Assembly: GCA_013180625.2 (NCBI GenBank)
Contig: SNVD02004462.1
Coordinates: forward strand, 10,001 to 74,000
Source of the DNA: Boswellia sacra
Lineage: Eukaryota; Streptophyta; Magnoliopsida; Sapindales; Burseraceae
Reading direction: 5' to 3'
Length of the DNA stretch: 64,000 nucleotides
Shown here: positions 10,984-21,537 of the stretch, piece after piece
Layout: every line of letters begins with the position of its first letter
How positions within the stretch are numbered: position 1 is the first letter of the stretch
Program-made: the position numbers and the translations under genes
The notes under the pieces: generated by a model
What the model saw: only the letters and a program-made list of their open reading frames with translations
What the model was told of the DNA's origin: nothing
Database searches by the model: none

Positions 10984-12681
10984 TATTAGCCCTAAGGCTA
11001 CATGATAATTTTGATGATAACAATACACATTGATTAATTGAGATTTACTGACATGTTTATTTATGTGCAAGAGTAAGATCATTGAAAGAATTTTAAAATC
11101 AAGAAGTGGCTTATTAAAATGAAGTGTTGAAGCTAAGGAGAAGACTATATGTTAAAGGCCCCAAAGTTTAAGAACAAGGATTGACTCAAAGAATGTGACA
11201 TATGAGTAATATTAAATTAATTGGTCAAATATATCTCTACAAATATCCAAATGACATGATTCTTGAGCCTTTGGAAAGCTTACTCAATTTATAACATTTC
11301 ATATGTTTTAATGGAATTCAAATTTCAAGTGCAAGGTTGTCCAAATCATCATGCAAGTTGAAAGACAAATGGAAGCAGCTGACATGAGCACGGAATACTC
11401 CTTTGGACATATCTTGAGCTATAAGAATCAAAATGACTTGATTCTTATGGCATTGGAAACATGACTTAATGAAGAATATTTAATATGTTTTGAAGAAATT
11501 CAAATTTCAAATGGAAGGCTGACATAATTGACATGCAATGCAGTGGACTGACACAGAGAAGAAAAATCAACTCCCATGAGCACCAAATGGTTTTTTGGAC
11601 ATATCTTAAGATAGAGATATTCAAATGCTTTGATTTTTAATGTTTTGGAAAGCTTATTAAAATATTCAGATCTTTTATGTTTTGAAGAAATTCAAATTTG
11701 AAACGGAAGGCTGACAGAATTATCATTCAATTTGGTGGACTGACACAAGAAAAAAAAATCAAGTCACATGAGCACCAAATGGTTTTTTGGCCATATCTTG
11801 AGCTACAGATATCCAAATGACTTGATTCTTGATGAGTTAGAAAGCTTATTCAAATGTGCAGACATTTTATGTTTTGTAGATTTCAAAATTTCAAATAGAA
11901 CATTGACAAAAATGCCAGACAAGATTACAGTTTTTATGATGGGCAGAAAATTTGGAGTTGGTGTCTTTACTTGACTAAGTTCATCCCATTTGTCTATAAA
12001 AGGAGCCTTTCTCCATGCATTCAAAAAGAAAGACAAGAGTAAGAGAAGCATCTATCAAGCAAAAAACAAGAGAAATATCAAGTTTAGAGAGCTTTTGTAT
12101 TCTTTATCTACTCTTTGAAGAGAGTTGTACTTTTGTTATAAAAATTATCCTTGTTCTTATATTGTGGTGAGAGTGAGATATTCTTGCAAAGGATAAAAGT
12201 TATCCTTAAGAGAACTCTTTCCTTGGTGAGGTTGTTCATCAAGAAGAACTCTTGGTGTGGTGTTATCAAGAGTTGAGGAAAGTTGCCTAGGTGAGGTTGT
12301 TCATCAAGAAGAACTCTTGGTGTGGTGTTATCAAGAGTTGAAAGAAGTTACCTTGGTGAGGTTGTTCATCAAGAAGAACTCTTCGTGTGGTGTTATCAAG
12401 AGTTGGAAGATAAAGTCTTGGAAGTAAGTTGTAAAGAATTCTACAACTTAGTGGAAAGCTTAGCTCGTGGAGCTAGGAGCCCGTGGACGTAGGCAAGGTT
12501 TGCCGAACCACGCACTCTCTTTGCAGAATTGCCATTCTCTTGATTGCATTCTATTTTCATCTTATTCATTTAAAGAAAGATTTAAATAATTTTGATCTTT
12601 CAAGAAAAGTTTTCTAAATCCGTTTTTATAAATAAAAACCCAATTCACCCCCCCTCTTGGGTTGCCATACCTGGGTCAACA
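10984..12681 (+). repeat. 5' LTR of the copia element
   Basis: It starts tattagccctaaggctac, a changed form of the tgttagccc start seen in the other two copies, and ends with ctgggtcaaca. It contains four diverged tandem units of about 190 bases (about 11200-11960), a TATA box near 11995, about three 65-base units (about 12236-12410) and a C-rich tract before the end. It lacks about 60 bases near 12510 that both other LTR copies have. Confidence 0.9.
11995..12003 (+). promoter_or_regulatory. TATA box of the copia 5' LTR
   Basis: The sequence tataaaagg lies in a conserved context (ctataaaaggag) in all three LTR copies, at 11995, 14007 and 19716. It is placed as expected for the U3/R junction, upstream of the 65-base repeats and well before the LTR end. 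It would start the genomic RNA of the element. Confidence 0.6.
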
Positions 12682-12693
12682 AGTGATCAGAGC
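12682..12693 (+). other. Primer binding site of the copia element
   Basis: agtgatcagagc directly follows the LTR end. It resembles the plant initiator-tRNA-Met complement tggtatcagagc with a small indel. The tRNA would prime minus-strand DNA synthesis. Position next to the LTR supports it more than the imperfect match. Confidence 0.65.
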
Positions 12694-12726
12694 AAGGTTG
12701 CTCAAAATCTTAACCGATTTTGAGCT

Positions 12727-13044
12727 ATGGCAACTTTTAATTCAACTTCATATGTTGAGGGACTTTCTATCTCTAGACCTCCATTTTTAATCTCTTATTG
12801 GAAAACTAGAATGAGTATTTTCTTGAATCTTTTGATTATGATTTATCTCTAGAAGGACCTTTTGTTCCTATCAAAATTGGGAAAAGCATGCTTAAAGAAC
12901 CTAAAGAGTTTAGTGAAGATGATAAAAAAAAATTGAGTTTGAATGCTAAAGCCTCTAGATAGAAATGAGTTTAATAGAATATCTACTTGTTCTACGGCAC
13001 AAGAAATATGGCACACACTTTAAGTAACTCATGAAGGAACTAGT
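12727..13044 (+). pseudogene. copia gag, N-terminal part
   Basis: The ATG at 12727 follows the primer site and opens MATFNSTSYVEG. With frame changes the pattern continues through SLEGPFVPI, EPKEFSEDDKKKLSLNAKA and TAQEIWHTL, then VTHEGTS, the usual N-terminal copia Gag. The reading is cut at 13044 by the nested solo LTR and resumes at 14773. It has several stops (for example near 12808 and 12960). Confidence 0.75.
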
Positions 13045-14772
13045 TGTTAGCCCTAAGGCTACATGATAATTTTGATGATAACAATACACATTGATTAATT
13101 GAGATTTACTAACATGTATTTATGTGCAAGAGTAAGATCATTGAAATAATTTTAAAATCAAGAAGAGGCTTATTAAAATGAAGAAAGAGAAGACTACATG
13201 TTAAAGGCACCAAAGTTAAGAACAAGGATTGAAGGAACATGAGCAATGTTCAATCAATTGGTCATATATAAGACGTGATTCTTGAGCCTTTGGAAAGCTT
13301 ACTCAATTTATAACATTTCATATGTTTTAATGAAATTCAAATTTCAAGTGCAAGGTTGTCCAAATCATCATGCAAATTGAAAGACAAATAAAGCAGCTGA
13401 CATAAGCACCGAATACTCCTTTGGACATATCTTCAGCTAGAAAAATCAAAATGGATTCTTATGGCATTGGAAAGATGACTTAATGGAGAACATTTCATAT
13501 GTTTTGAAAAAATTCAAATTTCAAACAGAAGGCCGGCATAATTGACATGCAATTCGGTGGACACACAGAGAAGAAAAATCAACTCACATGAGCACCAAAT
13601 GGTGTTTTGGACATATCTTAAGATAGAGTTATCCAAATGCTTTGATTCTTAATGTTTTGGAAAGCTTATTCAAATATACAGATCTTTTATGTTTTGAAGA
13701 AATTCAAATTTCAAACGGAAGGCTGACAGAATTATCATTTAAATCAGTGGACTGACACATGGAAGAAAAATCAAGTCACTTGAGCACCAAATGGTGTTTT
13801 GGCCATCTCTTGAGCTACAGATATCCAAATGACTTGGTTCTTGATGCGTTGGAAAGCTTATTCAAATGTGCATATCTTTTATGTTTTACAGATTTTCAAA
13901 TTTCAAACAAAACATTGACAAAAATGGCAGACAATATTACGGTTTTTATGGTAGGCAGAAACTTTGGAATTGGTGTCTTCACTTGATCAAGTTCATCTCA
14001 TTTGCCTATAAAAGGAGCCATTCTCCCATGCATTCAACAAGTGCAAGAGAAGCATTTTATCAAGCAAAAAACAAGAGAAATATCAAGTCTAGAGAGCTTT
14101 TATATTCTTTATCTACTCTTTGAAGAGAGTTATACTTTTGTTGTAAAAATTATCTTTGTTCTTGTATTGTGGTGAGAGTGAGATATTATTGTAAAGGATA
14201 ATAGATCCTTGAGAGAACTCTTGTTGTGTTATCAAGAGTTGAAGGAAGTTGCATCAAGAAGAACTCTTGGTGTGGTGTTATCAAGGGTTGTTGCCTTGGT
14301 GAGGTTGTTCATCAAGAAGAACTCTTGGTGTGGTGTTATCAAGAGTTGAAGGAAGTTGCCTTGGTGAGGTTGTTCATCAAGAAGAACTCTTGGTGTGGTG
14401 TTATCAAGGGTTGAAGAAAAAGTCTTGGTGAGGTTGTTCATCAAGCAAGTTGTAAAGATTTCTACAACTTAGTGGAAAGCTTAGCTCGTGGAGCTAGGAG
14501 CCCGTGGACGTAGGCAAGGTTTGCCGAACCACGTAAATTGAGTTTGCACTCTCTCTATCCCTTTCCTCTTTACATTTACTTGCACTTGTGATTGTTCATC
14601 ATTATTATTCTTTTGATTGCATCTTGATTGCATTCTATTTTCATCTTCTTCACCTTTATTCTTCAAAGAAAGAGTGAACTAATTTTGATTTTCAAGAAAA
14701 GTTTTCTTAAATCCGTTTTGATAAATAAAAACAAATTCACCCCCCCCCTACCACCCTCATCCTGGGTCAACA
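13045..14772 (+). mobile_element. Nested solo LTR of the same copia family
   Basis: It runs from tgttagccctaaggctac to ctgggtcaaca, has the same inner parts as the flanking LTRs and no internal coding DNA. The five bases ctagt precede it (13040-13044) and follow it (14773-14777), a perfect target duplication, and gag continues on both sides. So a second element of the family jumped into gag and was reduced to one LTR. Shared sequence near 14535-14630 makes it more like the 3' LTR than the 5' LTR of the host element. Confidence 0.9.
14007..14015 (+). promoter_or_regulatory. TATA box of the nested solo LTR
   Basis: tataaaagg in the same context as in the two other LTR copies. It could start a transcript running into the remaining gag-pol remnants. 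Confidence 0.5.
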
Positions 14773-15737
14773 CTAGTGCAAGTCTATAGAGAAGCTAAAC
14801 TAAGAGTATGAAATCTAGATTCATATTATTGAGCTGAAATAAGATTTACTAGATGATGACGATTTCTAATGGTTTACTAGAAATTTCTTGGTAATTCTTA
14901 ATTCTAATGAAATTGAAATGGTAAATCTATTATAATGTTGAAATGGTGAGAAAGATTCTTAGGTGTCTACCAAAATCTTGGGAGCCAAAGGTGACGGCAA
15001 TTCAAGAAGCAAAGGACCTCACCAAACTACCATTAGAAGAACTTATAGGTTCTCTCATGACTCATGAAATCACCTTGAAGGAGAATGAAGAAGAAGATTG
15101 CAAAGTGGCAAACATGTGCTTCATGGCTTTAAGAGAAAATGAGATAAGTATTCTAAACCATGATCCTAAGCTTTCATATGATGAATTACTTGAAGCATTC
15201 CAAAATTTACATGTGCAAGTTGATAAACAAAATTCAAAAATCAATGCTTTCAAAAAGAAGTCAAAAATCATGTTATCTCAATTAGAAGAGTTGGTGGAAA
15301 TAAATGAAGCTTTAGAAAATGAAAATGAAATTTTAAAGCAAAAAGATTTTGAAAGTTTGGAAAATCAAATACATTTATTAAAAACTGAAAATGAGATTTT
15401 AAAACAAAAGGATTTTGATAAATTAGAGAAAGAAAATGTTATTTTGAAAAAGGAAAATAATGACTTAAGAAATATTGTTGATAGTTTTACAAAAAGCACA
15501 AAAAATTTGAATTCTATGTTACAAAACCAAAGGTGTGTTTTTGATAAAAGAGGGATAGGATATAAAAGTCATAAAAATCAAAAGTATTTTAAAAACTATT
15601 TTGTTCATGCATCTTCTAGGAATAATCCTAATCATTCATGTAATTATTGTGGAAGAAAAGGACACAAAGTGCATTCTTGCTATATTAAGAGAAATCCTAA
15701 TTTGAAACAAATATGGGTTCCAAAAAGTACAAACTAA
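14773..15737 (+). pseudogene. copia gag, central and C-terminal part with zinc knuckle
   Basis: Downstream of the nested LTR the reading resumes with degraded codons (REAKLRV), then from 14943 is open for 264 codons. It starts VRKILRCLPKSWEPKVTAIQ, the conserved copia Gag core. A long coiled-coil stretch follows (about residues 75-185, with repeats of ENEILKQKDF), then a CCHC zinc knuckle CNYCGRKGHKVHSC near residue 234. The ENEILKQKDF motif is repeated in tandem. It would package the RNA. Confidence 0.85.
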
Positions 15738-16180
15738 CCCCCAAGGACCCAAGAACTTTTGGGTACCAAAAAGTCTCTTTTGAATGTTGATTGTAGAAGA
15801 CAAAGGAGTGGCAAACAACAAGTGGTACTTAGATAGTGGACTCAAGGCATATGACCGGAGATGCCAAGTTCTCCAGATTAATCATGAAGAAAAGAGGATA
15901 TATGATCTTCGGTGATAATGCCAAAGGAAGGGTAATCGGACATGGTGATATGGTAACCCTACTTTACCAATTATTAAAGATGTTTTGCTTGTTCATGGTT
16001 TAAAACATGATTTGATTAGCATTAGCAATGTGTGATAAGGGATTTTTTTTGCTTTTGAGCCTAATAGATATGTGATTAAGGATGTTAGTAACAATAAGAC
16101 ATTATTTGTTGGTAAAGATGTGGTAATATTTAAACAATTGATATTGATGTTAATGATCATTAGAAAATTGTTTCCTTCTT
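15738..16180 (+). pseudogene. copia protease remnant
   Basis: Around 15815 the translation gives NKWYLDSG followed by SRHMTGD, the copia aspartic protease site (W-x-x-D-S-G), with a stop or frameshift between the halves. It continues with IFGDNAKGRVIGHGD and then decays. Stops near 15975 and 16036 mark loss of function. Confidence 0.65.
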
Positions 16181-16784
16181 AATCATGATGCTTCGTTATG
16201 GCATAGAAGATTAGGTAATGCTAGCATGGACACAATTTCAAAAATTTCTAAAAATGATTTAGAACTAATTTTAACGAACTCCACAACAAAATCCACAACA
16301 AGAATGGTGTAGTTGAGAGGAAACGGACTAGGACCATGAGACTTGAAAATAAAGGACCATGTTACTTGAAAATAATTTGCCAAAATATTTTTGGGCCGAA
16401 GTCGTTAATACCGCATGCTTTATAATCAATAGAGTCCATATTAGAGCTTTAATAAAGAAAACTCCTTATGAACTTTGGAAAGGAAGAAAACCCAACATTG
16501 GATTTTTTAAAGTTTTTGGATGTAAATGTTTTATTTTAAACACCAAGGATAACCTTGGAAAATTTGATGCAAAAGCCGATGTTGGAATTTTTGTTGGCTA
16601 CTCCAACCATAGTAAAGCATATAGAGTTTTTAACAAAAAGACTCTTACTATTGAAGAATCTATGCATGTTGAATTTGATGAAACTAATGTTATTTCTTCA
16701 AAGAATTTAGATGATGATATTGTTGAGGTAGAAAGGCAAATCAAGGAATCAAGGCTTGATGAAACGAGCCAAGATGAATTATAA
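16181..16784 (+). pseudogene. copia integrase with core deleted
   Basis: Near 16195 the zinc-domain end HRRLGNASMDTISKIS is visible. At about 16270 the sequence jumps to a version of the late core motif (near NGVVERKNRT), so most of the catalytic core is absent. The C-terminal part is open from 16359 (LPKYFWAEVVNTACFIINR, then TPYELWKGRKPNI, VFGCKCF and FVGYSNHSKAYRVFN). Integration activity is impossible with this deletion. Confidence 0.8.
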
Positions 16785-17734
16785 CTTCAACAAGAAAAGC
16801 TTGTGGAAGTAAATGATTCTTCCTAAGAATTACCAAAGGAATGGAGGTATACAAAAACTCACCCTAAAGATCTCATTATTGGTGAACCATCACAAGGTAT
16901 GAAAACTAGATCTTCTTTTAAGAACTTTTGTAATCATTTTGCTTTTGTCTCTCAATTTGAACCAAAATCTTTTAAAGAAGCCGAAAATGACGAAAGTTGG
17001 ATTTTGGCTATGCAAGAAGAATTGAATCAATTTGAGAGAAATCAAGTTTGGGAATTAGTCCCTAGACCTAAAAATCATTCTATTATAGGCACTAAATAGA
17101 TTTTTAGAAATAAAGTAGATGAAAATGGCACCATTATTAGAAACAAAGCTAGACTTGTTGCTCAAGGATACAATCAAGAAGAAGGTATTGATTATGAGGA
17201 AACCTTTGCACCGGTTGCTAGATTAGAATCAATTAGAATGTTGTGTGCATTTGCATGTTATAAAAATTTTACATTATATCAAATGGATGTCAAAAGTGCA
17301 TTTTTAAATGGTTACATTATGGAGGAAGTATATGTAGAGCAACCTCTTGGTTTTCAAAATCATGATTTTCCAAACCATGTTTTCAAACTCAAAAAGGCAC
17401 TTTATGGCTTGAAACAAGCACCAAGAGCATGGTATGATAGATTGAGCAAATTTCTCATTGATAATGGTTTCGAAATGAAAAAAGTTGATACTACTCTTTT
17501 TGTTAAAACAAAAAATGATGATTTATTAATTGTTCAAATCTATGTTGATGATATTATATTTGGTGCTACTAATGTCTCTATGTGTGAGGAATTTTCCAAG
17601 TGCATGCAACAAGAATTTGAAATGAGCTTAATGGGAGAATTAAATTTCTTCCTTGGACTTCAAATCAAGCAATCAATAGATGGGATCTTCATTAATTAAG
17701 CTAAATACACAAGAGATCTTCTCAAAAGTTTGGC
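16785..17734 (+). pseudogene. copia reverse transcriptase
   Basis: The reading starts with ESWILAMQEELNQFERNQVW, is interrupted by a TAG at 17097-17099, and goes on with [58 protein letters not shown] and the catalytic box [12 protein letters not shown] near 17540. It ends in a TAA at about 17697 and a frameshift before the RNase H. With two lesions it is close to intact, much better kept than gag or integrase. Confidence 0.9.
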
Positions 17735-18484
17735 ATGGATAATTCAAGGACATATAACACACCTATGGGTACATTAACCAAGCTTGACAAAGATGAGAAA
17801 GGAAAAGATGTTGAGGTAACAAAATATCGAGGTATGATTGGCTCTCTTTTGTATTTAACTGCTAGTAGACCCGATATTATGTTTAGTGTGTGTATGTGTG
17901 CTAGATTTCAATCTTGTCCAAAGGAATCTCACCTTAAAGTTGTCAAAAGGATATTTAGATATCTTCTTGGAACCATAAATCTAGGTCTTTGGTATCCTAA
18001 GTGTGATAATTTTGATCTAATTAGTTATTCCGATGCGGACTTTGCTGGAAGTCTTCTTGATAGAAAGAGCACTAGTGGCTCTTGCCATTTTCTAGGACAT
18101 GCATTAGTCTCATGGTTTAGTAGAAAACAAAATTCTGTTGCCTTATCAACCGCGGAAGCCGAGTATATTGCAGTAGGAAGTTGTTGTGCACAATCTCTTT
18201 GGATGAAACAAATTTTAAAAGATTATGGTGTGGTATTTGATCATATTCCCATCAAATGTGACAATACAAGTGTCATCAACATTTCAAAAAATCCAATACA
18301 ACACTCTAGGACTAAGCATATAGAGATTAGACATCATTTTATTAGAGATCATGTGCAAAAAGGTAATATTTCTTTAGAATTTGTTCCCACCGATAAACAA
18401 TTAGCCGATATATTTACTAAACCCCTTAGTCAAGATAGATTTAGCATAATTAGAAGAGAATTAGGCATGTTGGATATGTCTTAA
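17735..18484 (+). pseudogene. copia RNase H, long open frame
   Basis: A 249-codon open frame with the copia RNase H pattern: RGMIGSLLYLTASRPDI, SYSDADFAGSLLDRKST, VSWFSRKQNSVALSTAEAEY, CDNTSVINISKNP, HSRTKHIEIRHHF, and DIFTKPLSQDRF at the end. The catalytic D, E and D are present. It follows the RT in another frame, so one indel separates the two. The stop at 18482-18484 closes pol; no env-like ORF follows. Confidence 0.9.
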
Positions 18485-18511
18485 TTTTGCTTTAATATGA
18501 TAGCATATGTT

Positions 18512-18583
18512 AAGGGGGAGAATATATTTAAGGGGAGTAGTTAATTTGATTACATTTTTTTGATGATAACAAAAGGGGGAGAA
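18512..18583 (+). repeat. Extra polypurine-like tracts upstream of the 3' LTR
   Basis: Runs aagggggaga (18512), aaggggag (about 18530) and aaaagggggagaaa (18571) resemble the true polypurine tract at 18698-18710. The third is preceded by tgatgataac, which also occurs in the LTR start. Confidence 0.6.
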
Positions 18584-18697
18584 ATAGTTGGATTGCTTAT
18601 ATTCATAACAAGTGCCATTCTTTTTGCTTATTGTTGATTTTATTTTCATTCTTGATTTTAGATTATATTTTAAAGCAATCAATGGTTTGTCATCATC

Positions 18698-18710
18698 AAA
18701 AAGGGGGAGA
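18698..18710 (+). other. Polypurine tract of the copia element
   Basis: aaaaagggggaga lies one base before the 3' LTR start tgttagccc. This is the standard position of the plus-strand primer. Confidence 0.8.
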
Positions 18711-18711
18711 T

Positions 18712-20509
18712 TGTTAGCCCTAAGGCTACATGATAATTTTGATGATAACAATACACATTGATTAATTGAGATTTACTAACATGTTTATTTATGTGCAAGA
18801 GTAAGATCATTGAAATAATTTTAAAATCAAGAAGAGGCTTATTAAAATGAAGTGTTGAAGCTAAGGAGAAGACTACATGTTAAAGGCACCAAAGTTTAAG
18901 AACAAGGATTGACTCAAGGAATGTGACACATGAGCAATGTTCAATCAATTGGTCATATATATCTCTACAAATATCCAAATGATGTGATTCTTGAGCCTTT
19001 GGAAAGCTTACTCAATTTATAACATTTCATATGTTTTAATGAAATTCAAGTGCAAGGTTGTCCAAATCATCATGCAAGTTGAAAGACAAATGGAAGCAGC
19101 TGACATGAGCACCGAATACTCCTTTGGACATATCTTGAGCTAGAAAAATCAAAATGACTTGATTCTTATGGCATTGGAAAGATGACTTAATGAGGAACAT
19201 TTCATATGTTTTGAAAAAATTCAAATTTCAAACAGAAGGCCGACATAATTGACATGCAATTCGGTGGACTGACACAAAGAAGAAAAATCAACTCACATGA
19301 GCACTGAATGGTGTTTTGGCCATATCTTAAGATAGAGATATCCAAATGCTTTGATTCTTAAATTTTTGGAAAGATTATTCAAATATGCAGATCTTTCATG
19401 TTTTGAAGAAATTCAAATTTCAAACGGAATGCTGACATAAATATCATTCAATTTGGTGGACTGACACAAGAAAGAAAAATCAAGTCACATGAGCACCGAA
19501 TGGTGTTTTGGCCATATCTTGAGCTACAGATATCTAAATGACTTGATTCTTAATGCGTTGGAAAGCTTATTCAAATGTACAAATCTTTTATGTTTTGAAA
19601 ATTTTCAAATTTCAAACGGAACATTGAAACAAATGGAAGACAAGATTACAGTTTTTATGGTGGGCAGAAAATTTGGAGTTGGTGTCTTCACTTGATTAAG
19701 TTCATCTCATTTGCCTATAAAAGGAGTCATTCTCCCATGCATTCAAGAAGTGTAAGAGAAGCATTTTATCAAGCAAAAAGCAAGAGAAATATCAAGTCTA
19801 GAGAGCTTTTATATTATTTATCTACTCTTTGAAGAGAGTTATACTTTTGTTGTAAAAATTATCTTTGTTCTTGTATTGTGGTGAGAGTGAGATATTATTG
19901 TAAAGGATAATAGTTATCCTTGAGAGAACTCTTGTTGTGTGTTATCAAGAGTTGAAGGAAGTTGCCTTGGTGAGGTTGTTCATCAAGAAGAACTCTTGGT
20001 GTGGTGTTATCAAGAGTTGAAGGAAGTTGCCTTGGTGAGGTTGTTCATCAAGAAGAACTCTTGGTGTGGTGTTATCAAGGGTTGAAGGAAGTTGCCTTGG
20101 TGAGGTTGTTCATCAAGAAGAACTCTTGGTGTGGTGTTATCAAGAGTTGAAGAAAAAGTCTTGGTGAGGTTGTTCATCAAGCAAGTTGTAAAGATTTCTA
20201 CAACTTAGTGGAAAGCTTAGCTCGTGGAGCTAGGAGCCCGTGGACGTAGGCAAGGTTTGCCGAACCACGTAAATTGAGTTTGCACTCTCTCTATCCCTTT
20301 CCTCTTTACATTTACTTGCACTTGTGATTGTTCATCATTATTATTCTTTTGATTGCATCTTTGATAAATTCTAATTTCATCTTCTTCACCTTTATTTTCA
20401 AAGAAAGAGTGAACTAATTTTGATCTTTCAAGAAAAGTTTTCTAAATCCGTTTTGATAAATAAAAACCCAATTCACCCCCCCTCTTGGGTTGCCATACCT
20501 GGGTCAACA
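18712..20509 (+). repeat. 3' LTR of the copia element
   Basis: It starts tgttagccctaaggctac and ends ctgggtcaaca. It shares with the other copies the 190-base units, the TATA box at 19716-19724 and the 65-base units (period 65 measured from 19969 to 20034). The base following it, and the next 3.1 kb, are pararetrovirus on the - strand, so this end inserted into the virus-derived DNA. Confidence 0.9.
19969..20165 (+). repeat. 65-base tandem units in the copia 3' LTR
   Basis: Three units starting ggtgaggttgttcatcaaga with a 65-base period. The same units occur in the other two LTRs with changed number and internal loss (about 12236-12410 and 14295-14440). Confidence 0.85.
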
Positions 20510-21537
20510 GTAAGATCAATAGGTACCTCATGAGGAATGTTCATGATAACTTCAGATGCACTGCTAGTTTCAACTTCTGAATCATCTGATTGGACTTCAA
20601 TTGAGAACAAAGCATCTTCTAGATCATCTGACCAGTAATACCAATCATCTAAAAATTCTGGCTCATTGATAAGTTGAAGAAGTCTGATTGGACCTTTCTT
20701 TTTCTGCTTGCATTGCCTGGCAAAATGTCCCTTCTTTCCATAAATAAAACATTTGCCTGTTTGCTTTGGAAACTTTCGCTTTTTGACAAAATGATAGTTG
20801 ATTTTTATGCTCTACTTCCAAGACTTGGCAAATTTTTTCTTAGAATTCTTCTCTTTTTTGCACTTGCAAGGTGATAGATGAGAACATCAAAATTCTTGCG
20901 GCTTTTTGTTGCAGTATTTTGTAAGAGAAGTTTTCTCAATCTACTTCATGTGCTTTTTGAGATGCTGGTTGTGACAATGAGTTTGAATCACTTCTGTTGC
21001 CAGCTGATAAAGACTTTTAAGGTTGTATGGTGCAAGATCAGTGACTCTATCTGCTTTCAGTTTTGCTTCAATCATCTCTGCTACAGGGCCTGGCATGTTA
21101 AGAACAAAAGTTCTTTTGATTGTATCTAACTGCTTGTTAAATTTGAAGTAGAGAGACTCCTGTTTGAGAAAATATTGCTCAAGCATTTGAACATCACAGC
21201 ACTTATTCTAAAGATACTCATTTTCAGAAATTTCACTTTCTCGTTCTCCAGTACCAAAGAAATGAGCAACCATATATCTGATTAACTCATTATATGGTCG
21301 ATCACGACTAAGGATATACTCTTTCTCTGCCAGAGTAAATGTATCTGTCCACCATCTTCTCAAGGATCCAAGAAATCCTGAGACAAGTCGAAGAGTGACT
21401 GCTCTTTTGCTAAGATGTGGAGCACGTTGAATTTCTCCTTCTGCCCAAGCTAGCATCTTTTCGAAATATGTTGGTCTCTCTTCTGGTTTTAGACCATCAA
21501 TATTCCAAAAAGTTTTTACATTTGGAGCGTTAGGCAC
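20510..21537 (-). pseudogene. Pararetrovirus coat protein region (minus copy), broken
   Basis: Read right to left, it opens with the coat-protein core (segment with FWNIDGLKPEERPTYFEK, then a Trp-rich segment with RRWWTDTF) and runs through a second open piece (21186-20941). It reaches the CCHC-type finger region near 20710-20760. Stops separate the pieces at about 21208 and 20940. In plant pararetroviruses this domain forms the virion shell. The copy is truncated at the copia junction. Confidence 0.75.

Larger units (their letters stand above)
10984..20509 (+). mobile_element. Ty1/copia LTR retrotransposon with nested solo LTR
   Basis: Two long terminal repeats (10984-12681 and 18712-20509) bracket a primer binding site, gag, protease, integrase remnants, RT, RNase H and a polypurine tract in copia order. 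The RT and RNase H resemble the SIRE/Tork group ([34 protein letters not shown]). Without the nested solo LTR the element is about 7.8 kb. No env-like ORF follows RNase H. The flanks do not share a target duplication: cctca on the left, gtaag on the right. Confidence 0.9.

Noticed and set aside
11768..11974. Open frame of 68 codons, also present at 13759-13986 and 19489-19695 in related form
   Set aside because: It repeats because it lies in the 190-base LTR units. The three copies differ freely, no start context is kept, and it lies just upstream of the TATA box.
14226..14444. Open frames on both strands with internal protein repeats
   Set aside because: They are translations of the 65-base LTR tandem units (65 is not a multiple of three, so frames rotate) and not a protein gene.
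20674..21129. Plus-strand open frames opposite the minus pararetrovirus coat protein
   Set aside because: They are shadows of the coat-protein and zinc-finger region; the same appears at 26310-26745 on the other strand of the plus copy.
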